DNA from: Streptomyces tateyamensis
GTDB lineage: Bacteria; Actinomycetota; Actinomycetes; Streptomycetales; Streptomycetaceae
Length of the DNA stretch: 64,000 nt
Assembly: GCF_003205575.1 (NCBI RefSeq)
Contig: NZ_PYBW01000022.1
Location: 62,001-126,000 of the forward strand
Direction of reading: 5' to 3'
The position numbers were made by a program, and so were the translations under genes. Below the pieces are notes generated by a model, which had not been told where the DNA came from, searched no databases, and saw nothing but the letters and a program-made list of their open reading frames with translations. Below, one piece after another: positions 16,397 to 22,616 of this stretch. How positions within the stretch are numbered: the first letter of the stretch is position 1; the number at the start of each line of letters is the position of its first letter.

Positions 16397-16683
16397 GGCT
16401 GCGCGACGCCGCCACCCGCCTGGACATGTGGTGGCACCTGCACGGGCAGTTCTCGTGGCCGGTGCGCATGGTGTGGCCCAGCAGGCGCCGGGTCTACGCG
16501 CAGGTGGGTGAGTGGCTGGCCGAACCTGGCTACCAGCGCGCGTCTCTGGAGCGGGTAACCGCGAGGGTGGCTGAGCGGCAAGCCCTCCACGAGCGCCTGG
16601 CCGCCGAGCTCGATCAAATGCCTCTGCCTTCCGAGGCGGAGTTGTTCGAGCGGATCTTCGGCCGTCCGCCGGCCGACCTGTGA
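16393..16683 (+). CDS. Hypothetical 96-residue cassette protein
   Basis: Starts at a GTG overlapping the methyltransferase stop (GTGA) and ends in another GTGA overlap, so it lies inside the cassette operon. It is basic at the N-terminus, with Trp-rich MWWHLHGQFSWPVRMVW around residues 12-28. A helical, coiled-coil-like middle (SLERVTARVAERQALHERLAAELDQM) follows, then a conserved-looking LFERIFGRPPADL end. The aromatic patch could be membrane-associated or a peptide-binding site. I recognise no family and assign no function. Confidence 0.7.
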   Translation: MRLRDAATRLDMWWHLHGQFSWPVRMVWPSRRRVYAQVGEWLAEPGYQRASLERVTARVAERQALHERLAAELDQMPLPSEAELFERIFGRPPADL

Positions 16684-16853
16684 CCGACCGGGGTCCACTC
16701 GGGGACGACAGTCAGAGCGAGTACCACGATGCCGCCGAACGGGACCGCTGCGGGGTGCCCGATCCGCCGTCCCTGACGGCCGCCTTCGGGGTCTCGATCG
16801 CCGCGCTGGTGCTGGTGTGCGCGGTGTTGCTGGCGGCGGGCCTGGGCCGCTGA
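16680..16853 (+). CDS. Small single-pass membrane protein of the cassette
   Basis: 57 residues from a GTG that overlaps the previous stop (GTGA). A hydrophilic acidic N-terminal half (MTDRGPLGDDSQSEYHDAAE) is followed by a hydrophobic helix at about residues 36-54 (TAAFGVSIAALVLVCAVLLAAG) and a terminal Arg. This predicts a C-tail-anchored or single-TM protein. Operon position is the main evidence. It could help export or anchor the modified peptide, or serve immunity; this is not shown by sequence. Confidence 0.6.
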   Translation: MTDRGPLGDDSQSEYHDAAERDRCGVPDPPSLTAAFGVSIAALVLVCAVLLAAGLGR

Positions 16854-16882
16854 CTCCACAACAAGGAAGGGAGCCTGTCGCG

Positions 16883-17278
16883 GTGGCTTCTGCCGAACTC
16901 GACCGCACCATGGTCGTGGACCTCTACCGCCAGGGCGAGAGCATGAAGGCGATCGCGGCCCTGATGGGCGTCTCGCCAAGCACCATCTCGAAGCGCCTGG
17001 ACGGCTGGGGCGAGCGCAAGCGTGATGTCCGGGAGGTGGGCCGCCTGCACGCCACCTCGGGGACCAAGCGCGGCAAGGCTTTGGGGCGCAAGCCGTGGGC
17101 TGAGGCGTTCGTCAACGCGGGCGGGCGTCAGCACTGCCCGACCTGCCGGGAGATGTCCGCTGACCATCAACGGGCCCGCTCCCGCGCGGATTCCGATGCC
17201 ATGGCCGAGATCGTGGAGCGCTTCGCCGCGCACGCCGTCCAGTCGCATCCGCACATGCGCCGTCTGTACGGGGACTGA
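16883..17278 (+). CDS. Helix-turn-helix protein with CxxC motif (resolvase-HTH/InsE-like)
   Basis: 131 residues from a GTG with AAGGAAGGGAG about 9 nt upstream. The N-terminal part LYRQGESMKAIAALMGVSPSTISKRLDGWG (about residues 10-40) is a Hin/InsE-type helix-turn-helix. A Lys/Arg-rich stretch and a single CPTC motif (HCPTCREM near residue 90) follow; one CxxC alone is only half a typical zinc knuckle. It may be a DNA-binding regulator of the element or its excision. It is the last gene of the cassette and is followed by a strong hairpin. Confidence 0.75.
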   Translation: MASAELDRTMVVDLYRQGESMKAIAALMGVSPSTISKRLDGWGERKRDVREVGRLHATSGTKRGKALGRKPWAEAFVNAGGRQHCPTCREMSADHQRARSRADSDAMAEIVERFAAHAVQSHPHMRRLYGD

Positions 17279-17309
17279 CCCGGTCACTGGCGCATACAGC
17301 TGAAGAAGA

Positions 17310-17353
17310 GCCGGACCACCCCTTGACCTTGGCGGGAAGCGGGGTGGTCCGGC
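17310..17353 (+). terminator. Hairpin terminator after the cassette operon
   Basis: A perfect 13-bp stem (GCCGGACCACCCC at 17310-17322 and its complement at 17341-17353) with an 18-nt loop, 32 nt after the HTH/CxxC stop. It closes the rightward operon. Confidence 0.75.
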
Positions 17354-18215
17354 AGCGGGCTAATGATCAACCCTGGTGCCGATGGTACTGGGGTCTTCGG
17401 CATGTTCCGAACACATTTGCTGACGAAGGGTCACAGAGCTTGCTGAACAGTTACGGGGCGGACTGTCTGGGGCGGCTGGCGCTGGGGCGGGGACCACTCC
17501 GGCCGGGCTCCCCGATAGCTGCCGAGAGTAGGAGCGGGCGGGTTCGGTCAAGCCCGCACTACGGGCCTCAGCTTGGCGACGGTGGCGAGCGGTGCGGGCT
17601 TGACGGGTTCCGTCCGCCCCGGATCATCGAGCAGCGGGGAGCCTGGACGAACGGCGAGCAACCATCGGCTTTGACCCATGCCGCGTACGGCCGGACAGCC
17701 TGTCCGGATTCTTCGGGCCCTGCTCGACCGCCATCCTCGTCCTTGCGCCGCCAGCGGGGCCGCCCATAGCGGGGCGGAGACAGGAGCGGCGAGCGGAAAC
17801 GCGGCGGCGCGCGGCCCGCCTCTGGCGGGCCGCCCTTGATCCAGTAAAGAAACTTTCGACACGCCTCCCCCTGCCCTCCTCGTTGATCTGGATTCGGGCC
17901 TTCTGCTGCTGGTCGTGGGATGCGTGCTGACCAACTGCCCTGATGGTCCGTCGGCAGTGTGGAGCCGGGTCCTGTCCTCACCGGCTTGCCCACCATCGGC
18001 CCGGTAGCCGGCCGCACCGCTGAGGGCTTGCCCAAGGGGCTGCCCGGCGGCTTGCCCTGAGTCGGCGCCGCGAGTGGGCAAGCCTCGGAGCTGGTCCGTT
18101 CGCGCTGCGGGCAAGCCTTTGGGCAAGCCGTGCTGAGGAGAGTTGGTCACCAGCGCCCCGGCCACTGCGGATCGCTGCCGCTCGCTGTCACACCGATGGC
18201 GTCGCGGGCACCTCT
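17354..18215. other. Non-coding, repeat-rich stretch of the element
   Basis: About 860 bases with no convincing gene. Open frames exist on both strands (for example 17548-18165 minus), but their translations are Arg/Pro/Ser-rich without protein character. Visible structure includes a cluster of 9-bp GGGCAAGCC repeats (17983-18129) and a short inverted repeat near 17810-17835 (GGCCCGCC...GGCGGGCC). The region may hold an origin or control locus, or be debris from deletion of transfer or phage genes. Confidence 0.5.
17983..18129. repeat. Cluster of six 9-bp GGGCAAGCC repeats in mirrored orientation
   Basis: Exact copies of GGCTTGCCC, the reverse orientation, at 17983-17991, 18025-18033 and 18049-18057. 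Exact copies of GGGCAAGCC at 18076-18084, 18109-18117 and 18121-18129. Three copies point one way and the next three the other, around a centre near 18066. Start-to-start spacings are 42, 24, 27, 33 and 12. This is an iteron-like or operator-like arrangement. Confidence 0.7.
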
Positions 18216-18716
18216 ATGTCCGATCCGCGAAAGGCCGGCCTCGTGTGCGCTGCACCCCTATCACAGCTTCGGCCTGACGCGTCCGGCCGAAGACCGCCGA
18301 AGTTTGTTCCACCGCGCGGTCACACCACGCCTTGGGCCGCCATCTATGGAGGGCAACACGGCGGACCGCAGAGAAGTTCGCCGCAGATGTCACACGGCGG
18401 CTCAAAACCGGGCCTGTATCAGGTGACAGGGCGCCCACCCCGAACACACGTGGCAACCAGCACCCTGGTGCCGAGCACAACTGTCCGCTTCCGGCTCGCC
18501 CAGGCCGATCAACTCGGTGTGTTCCGCTTTCAGTCCACGTCCTGGGACCTCGCCGAGACGGTCATGGACGTACAGCAAGAACTCGCCGCGTCCGACGGCC
18601 CCTCACTCTGCAAACTCTCGCTTCAACTGGTCCGTTTTTCGACTCGCAACGGCACTGCCATGGCGTTCCGCAAACCGGCGCTAACGGTTCTTCGAACCAC
18701 CGATGAACAGGACTGA
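18216..18716 (+). pseudogene. Remnant of a gp3-like recombination directionality factor
   Basis: From about 18459 to the stop the frame encodes PSTTVRFRLAQADQLGVFRF, STSWDLAETV, LSLQLVRFSTRNG and FRKPALTVL. By memory this closely follows the C-terminal half of phiC31 gp3-like directionality factors (pattern T-V-T-F-R-L-A...L-G-x-F-R-F...S-W-L...Y-K-P-V-V). The 80 codons before it show none of the expected N-terminal sequence, and no other frame upstream supplies it. It therefore looks truncated. It lies convergent to the serine integrase, as such partners often do. If non-functional, the element could no longer be excised by its own factor. Confidence 0.65.
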
Positions 18717-18733
18717 CTGCCCAGTCCGGAGCA

Positions 18734-18772
18734 GAGCGGCCCGCCTTCGAAAATCTCGAAGGCGGGCCGCTC
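18734..18772. terminator. Bidirectional hairpin between directionality-factor remnant and integrase
   Basis: A perfect 17-bp stem (GAGCGGCCCGCCTTCGA at 18734-18750 and its complement at 18756-18772) with loop AAATC. It lies between the convergent stops at 18716 and 18780. Confidence 0.85.
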
Positions 18773-18779
18773 ATGTTTG

Positions 18780-20375
18780 TCAGTCCGTCGCAGTGCTCTT
18801 CCCTGCTGCGGACCGGCGCATGAGTCCCTCCTCGCCGAAGTGAACGGCAAGCCGAGACAGGTCCAGTACCTTGCCCGCCTTTTCCGCAGGGGCCACTTCG
18901 ACATATGCGCCCGTACTGAGCAACAGGTCCCGCTTCCCTGCCGCGTCGGCGTCCCGCCAGACCTCCGCGTGGGTCTTGCCGGTCGGAACCACCTCTACTC
19001 CCGCTGGCCTCGCGTGCTGCTGCCGCTCCTTCAACTCGGCAAGCCGCTCCTCAAGGCGCGCGTACTGCACCGTGTACCGCTGTGCACCGTCGGCGCCTTT
19101 GAACAGGCCGCGCTCGTACCGGTCCTTCTCCAGATCGCTCAGCGCCTCCTCGGCCTGGCGGATCTGCGGCCGATAATTCTCCCCGGCGTGCTCGACCATC
19201 CGCACCACCGGCAGGCGCCCGAACTTCCGCAGGAACTCGGACTCCACGTGGTCCTCCATCCCCTGCCCCGCGATGCTCACGCCGTAGCAGTCGATCGCCT
19301 CGCCGCCCTGGCGCTTCTTGAGCCGACCGATGCAGCGGTACCGGGTCCGCCCACCGGCCACGTAGGTGTACATCCGGAACCCGCAGAGTGCGCAGTGCAC
19401 CACTCCACGCAGTAGCGAGGTAGCTTCGCGCCGCCGCTCCCCAGGGTTGGCCCGTCGCGTCAGCTCGTCCTGGAGCGCCTGCCAGGTGTCCATGTCCAGG
19501 ATAGGCGGCCGGTTCACCAGGGGCAGCCCATCCGTCCGCAGGATGGGCTTGCCGTCCTCGATCACCTGGCCCAGCAACTGCGGGTTGGTGAGCAGACTCC
19601 GAAGCGAGGTCGTGTACCACTTCTTCGAGGCACTGCGCTTGCCCGTGGTCTGGCGCGAGGTGTGCCCTGGCGACGGGACTCCGGCCTTGGTGAGGTCATT
19701 CGCGATCTGGATCAGCGAATCCTTCGCCAGGACCCGTGTCACGATCGCCTGAATGATCTCTGCTTCCTCCTGGTTGACGACCAGCACCTTCCCGGCCCCG
19801 TCCGGGTTCGGCACCACCTTGTACCCGTACGGCACGCGTCCGCCGGTGTACCGCCCTTCCCGTCGCAGATGCTCGTGGGCGCCCGAGACCCGCATGCCGA
19901 TGGTGTCCGACTCCAGCTCGGCGAACACGGCGATCACCTTCGCCATCGCCCGTCCCATGGACGACGTGAGGTCCAGCGGCTCGGTCGCCGACGCCAGCGC
20001 AACGCTCTGCGCCTCGGTGATCTTCATGATCTCGGCGAAGTCCACCGTCGACCGCGCAAGCCGGTCGATCTTGAAGAAGACGATCACGTCGAACTCGTCG
20101 AGTCGGGCCAGGATCCTCTGCAGCCCCGGGCGCTCCAGCCCCCGAGAGAAGCCCGAAACGTCGATGTCCTCCTCGACCACCACCACGCGCCACCCGCGCG
20201 CCGCACACAACTGCTCGCAGGCCGCGCGCTGCCTCTCAGGGGAAGTGGTCTCCTCTGTTTCGCGCGATAGGCGAACATAGATAGCGGCGCGCATGCCAGG
20301 CGCGCTCGCCGGGACGCCCTTGCGCCGCCGGGCTCGGGGCATCGCCCTGGGGATTTCAACGGTTGGGTCAGTCAC
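18780..20375 (-). CDS. int: Large serine integrase
   Basis: 531 residues. The resolvase catalytic domain starts AAIYVRLSRETEET, with nucleophile Ser near residue 37, then ERQRAACEQL, DIDVSGFSRGLERPGL and FFKIDRLARS. A recombinase domain follows (YTGGRVPYGYKV ... GVPSPG ... WYTTSLRSLLTNPQLLGQV), then a zinc ribbon (CALCGFRMYTYVAGGRTRYRC ... IDC) near residues 345-380 and a coiled coil. All catalytic-domain signatures look intact. The GTG at 20375 has AGGA 7 nt upstream; an in-frame ATG at 20294 would begin right at the catalytic domain. It is divergent from the resumed xpb, so each gene's promoter must lie in or near the other's 5' end. Confidence 0.93.
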   Translation of the reverse strand: MTDPTVEIPRAMPRARRRKGVPASAPGMRAAIYVRLSRETEETTSPERQRAACEQLCAARGWRVVVVEEDIDVSGFSRGLERPGLQRILARLDEFDVIVFFKIDRLARSTVDFAEIMKITEAQSVALASATEPLDLTSSMGRAMAKVIAVFAELESDTIGMRVSGAHEHLRREGRYTGGRVPYGYKVVPNPDGAGKVLVVNQEEAEIIQAIVTRVLAKDSLIQIANDLTKAGVPSPGHTSRQTTGKRSASKKWYTTSLRSLLTNPQLLGQVIEDGKPILRTDGLPLVNRPPILDMDTWQALQDELTRRANPGERRREATSLLRGVVHCALCGFRMYTYVAGGRTRYRCIGRLKKRQGGEAIDCYGVSIAGQGMEDHVESEFLRKFGRLPVVRMVEHAGENYRPQIRQAEEALSDLEKDRYERGLFKGADGAQRYTVQYARLEERLAELKERQQHARPAGVEVVPTGKTHAEVWRDADAAGKRDLLLSTGAYVEVAPAEKAGKVLDLSRLAVHFGEEGLMRRSAAGKSTATD

Positions 20376-20390
20376 GTGGCGATCCTAATC

Positions 20391-20424
20391 ACGGAGGTAT
20401 GTGTGTCCTGCCTAATCGTCCAGA
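20391..20424. other. attR and substitute translation start for xpb
   Basis: The right core ATCGT is at 20415-20419 within ATCGTcCAGA. Just before it, inside element sequence, GGAGG (20393-20397) is followed 5 nt later by GTG (20403). The element end therefore supplies a new ribosome binding site and start codon in frame with the severed xpb. A reconstructed element site would read tgcctaATCGTacagacga. Confidence 0.75.
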
Positions 20425-22034
20425 GCGACAAGACGCTGCTCCTGGAGATCGACCACCCCAAGGCCGCCGAGTGCCGGCGGGCCATCGCGCCGTTCGCCGA
20501 GTTGGAGCGGGCTCCCGAGCACGTGCACACCTACCGGGTCACCCCGCTGGGGCTGTGGAACGCGCGCGCGGCCGGCCATGACGCGGAGCAGGTGGTGGAC
20601 GCGCTGGTGAACTACTCGCGCTACCCGGTGCCGCACGCGCTGCTGGTGGACGTGGCCGACACGATGGCGCGGTACGGGCGTTTGCAGTTGGTCAAGCACC
20701 CCACCCACGGGCTGGTGATGAGCACCACCGACCGGCCGGTTCTCGAGGAGGTGCTCAAGTCCAAGAAGATCGCCCCGCTGGTGGGGGCCCGGGTGGACCC
20801 GGACACCGTGGTCGTGCACCCGTCCGAGCGCGGGCAGATCAAGCAGGTGCTGCTCAAGCTGGGCTGGCCGGCCGAGGACCACGCCGGGTACGTGGACGGC
20901 GAGGCGCACCCGATCGAGCTGGAGCAGGACGGCTGGCAGCTGCGCCCCTACCAGCAGCAGGCGGTGGAGGGGTTCTGGCACGGCGGCAGCGGCGTCGTGG
21001 TGCTGCCCTGCGGGGCCGGCAAGACGCTGGTCGGCGCGGCGGCGATGGCCGAGGCCAAGTCGACCACGCTGATCCTGGTCACCAACACCGTCTCGGCCCG
21101 GCAGTGGAAGCACGAGCTGGTCAAGCGGACCTCGTTGACCGAGGACGAGATCGGCGAGTACAGCGGGACCAAGAAGGAGATCCGCCCGGTCACCATCGCC
21201 ACCTACCAGGTGATGACGACCAAGCGGAAGGGCAGCTACGCGCACCTGGAGCTGTTCGACGCCCGCAACTGGGGCCTGGTGGTCTACGACGAGGTGCACC
21301 TGCTGCCGGCCCCGGTGTTCAAGTTCACCGCTGACCTGCAGGCGCGCCGCCGGCTCGGCCTGACCGCGACCCTGGTGCGCGAGGACGGCCGGGAGGGGGA
21401 CGTGTTCAGCCTGATCGGCCCCAAGCGGTTCGACGCGCCGTGGAAGGAGATCGAGGCGCAGGGCTACATCGCGCCGGCCGACTGCTGCGAGGTCCGGGTC
21501 ACCCTCACCGACTCCGAGCGGCTGGCGTACGCCACCGCGGAGCCGGAGGAGCGCTACCGGTTCTGCTCCACCACCGCGACCAAGCGGCGGGTGGTGGAGG
21601 CGCTGGTGAAGAAGCACGAGAAGGACCAGACGCTGGTCATCGGCCAGTACATCGACCAGTTGGACGAGCTGGGCGAGGTGCTGGACGCCCCGGTGATCAA
21701 GGGCGAGACCAGCAATCTCCAGCGCGAGAAGCTGTTCGAGGCGTTCCGGAACAAGGAGATCAGCGTGCTGGTGGTCTCCAAGGTGGCGAACTTCTCGATC
21801 GACCTGCCGGAGGCCACGGTGGCGATCCAGGTCTCCGGGACCTTCGGCTCCCGCCAGGAGGAGGCCCAGCGGCTGGGCCGGGTGCTGCGGCCCAAGGCGG
21901 ACGGGCACATGGCCCACTTCTACTCGGTGGTCGCCCGGGACACGGTGGACCAGGACTTCGCGGCCCACCGCCAGCGCTTCCTCGCCGAGCAGGGGTACTC
22001 CTACCGCATCATCGACGCCGACGAGGTGCTGTAA
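20403..22034 (+). CDS. xpb: XPB/Ssl2-type DNA repair helicase, restarted by element-derived start codon
   Basis: 543 residues from the GTG at 20403 (an upstream in-frame GTG at 20376 would add nine). It is a superfamily 2 DNA helicase acting in DNA repair or remodelling. It has an N-terminal XPB-specific domain, Walker A LPCGAGKTLVGAA near residue 200, DEVH box (VVYDEVHLLPAP) near 295, SGTFGSRQEEAQRLGRVLRPK motif VI near 480 and a thumb-like insert. Conserved host sequence begins L-I-V-Q-S-D-K, where the stub at 12578 ends. Only the first few residues changed (V-S-C in place of V-N-D-G-P), so the protein should remain active, but its promoter is now element-derived. Confidence 0.92.
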   Translation: MSCLIVQSDKTLLLEIDHPKAAECRRAIAPFAELERAPEHVHTYRVTPLGLWNARAAGHDAEQVVDALVNYSRYPVPHALLVDVADTMARYGRLQLVKHPTHGLVMSTTDRPVLEEVLKSKKIAPLVGARVDPDTVVVHPSERGQIKQVLLKLGWPAEDHAGYVDGEAHPIELEQDGWQLRPYQQQAVEGFWHGGSGVVVLPCGAGKTLVGAAAMAEAKSTTLILVTNTVSARQWKHELVKRTSLTEDEIGEYSGTKKEIRPVTIATYQVMTTKRKGSYAHLELFDARNWGLVVYDEVHLLPAPVFKFTADLQARRRLGLTATLVREDGREGDVFSLIGPKRFDAPWKEIEAQGYIAPADCCEVRVTLTDSERLAYATAEPEERYRFCSTTATKRRVVEALVKKHEKDQTLVIGQYIDQLDELGEVLDAPVIKGETSNLQREKLFEAFRNKEISVLVVSKVANFSIDLPEATVAIQVSGTFGSRQEEAQRLGRVLRPKADGHMAHFYSVVARDTVDQDFAAHRQRFLAEQGYSYRIIDADEVL

Positions 22035-22105
22035 GCCGTCGCGTGCCGTGAGCCGTCGACGTGCCGTAAGCCGCCGACGTACTGCAGGCCGCCAACGTGC
22101 TGTAA
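22029..22105 (+). repeat. Imperfect 18-bp tandem repeats spanning the xpb stop codon
   Basis: Four units of about 18 bp of the type C(C/T)GTAAGCCG(T/C)CGACGTG at 22029-22045, 22046-22063, 22064-22081 and 22082-22099, plus a partial unit CTGTAA. The xpb TAA lies in the first unit. Units two to four are diverged copies just downstream. Confidence 0.7.
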
Positions 22106-22119
22106 CGGGCCGGACCCGC

Positions 22120-22344
22120 TCAGTACTTGACGCCGTCGCGCCCGAGGAAGACCACGCGCGCGGCGGTGTCGAGCGCGATGCCGACGTTGCGCACCGCGGT
22201 GGCCAGCGGGCGGCGGCGGCGCGGGTTCGGGGCCAGGGTGGCGCCGGCCGGGGCGTCGAGGGTGTCGGGGGCGGATTCGTCGGTGGTGCGCGCCCGGGGG
22301 GTCTTGGCCGCTGCCGGGGGCGCCGTACGGTGAACGGTGCTCAT
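22120..22344 (-). CDS. Small conserved actinobacterial protein, unknown function
   Basis: 74 residues, starting MSTVHRTAPPAAAKTPRART. The first half is disordered and Ala/Pro/Arg-rich. The second half (LATAVRNVGIALDTAARVVFLGRDGVKY) is a compact amphipathic segment ending in a conserved-looking LGRDGVKY. I recall similar small proteins beside xpb and HelD-like genes in streptomycetes but know no function. It is convergent with xpb and divergent from the HelD-like gene. Confidence 0.7.
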   Translation of the reverse strand: MSTVHRTAPPAAAKTPRARTTDESAPDTLDAPAGATLAPNPRRRRPLATAVRNVGIALDTAARVVFLGRDGVKY

Positions 22345-22616
22345 GTGTTCCACGGTAGTTTTCGCGGCGCCCGAACGGCATCGGTCGAAAGGTCCGAACC
22401 CCCGGGACCGAGGTCGTTCGCACGGCGTACCCGACCCCGAGACGCTTATCAGGCGAATACCCGTTGGCTCCGGCACGAACGACAGGTCTAAGCTGTCCGG
22501 TCTGCCCCCTCCCGATCAAGGGGAGGTCCTGACCGCTCGGCAACCGGTCAGGTGTATCCACCGTGAGCTCCTGACGAGACCGCCGCGCCCGGACGGCGCG
22601 GCCGGGAAGGTTCGCC

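Larger units (their letters stand above)
12596..20419. mobile_element. Integrated element (about 7.8 kb) inserted in the 5' end of xpb
   Basis: The boundaries are two ATCGT cores (12596-12600 and 20415-20419), with host xpb sequence on both outer sides. Content left to right: XRE/TPR regulator, small protein, HATPase, micropeptide 1, micropeptide 2, PIMT-like methyltransferase, 96-residue protein, single-TM protein, HTH/CxxC protein, terminator, repeat-rich non-coding stretch, gp3-like directionality-factor remnant and large serine integrase. No replication initiator, FtsK/TraB-type transfer protein or phage structural gene is visible. It is therefore a small genomic island or a degenerate prophage/ICE mobilised by its own serine integrase. 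Base composition is more mixed than in the flanks, especially at 17.3-18.7 kb. Confidence 0.85.

Noticed and set aside
17548-18165. 205-codon minus-strand frame in the element
   Set aside because: It runs through the GGGCAAGCC repeats and two hairpins, and its translation is low-complexity. Non-coding control DNA or debris is a better reading.
18130-18426. Frames upstream of the directionality-factor remnant as its missing N-terminus
   Set aside because: None of the three frames shows the expected N-terminal family pattern, so I did not join them to the remnant.
12596-20419. Interpretation of the element as a complete conjugative element or prophage
   Set aside because: No Rep, FtsK/TraB-like, relaxase, capsid, terminase or lysis gene is visible, and the directionality factor looks truncated.
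22500-22616. SAM-like leader before the HelD-like gene (CUCGGCAACC and nearby hairpins)
   Set aside because: Only the CGGCAACC string recalls SAM-I. The P1 closure, GGUGCCAA block and kink-turn partners found upstream of thrC are missing.
22345-22616. Rifamycin-associated element upstream of the HelD-like gene
   Set aside because: No long palindrome of that type was found, so rifamycin-linked regulation is not claimed.
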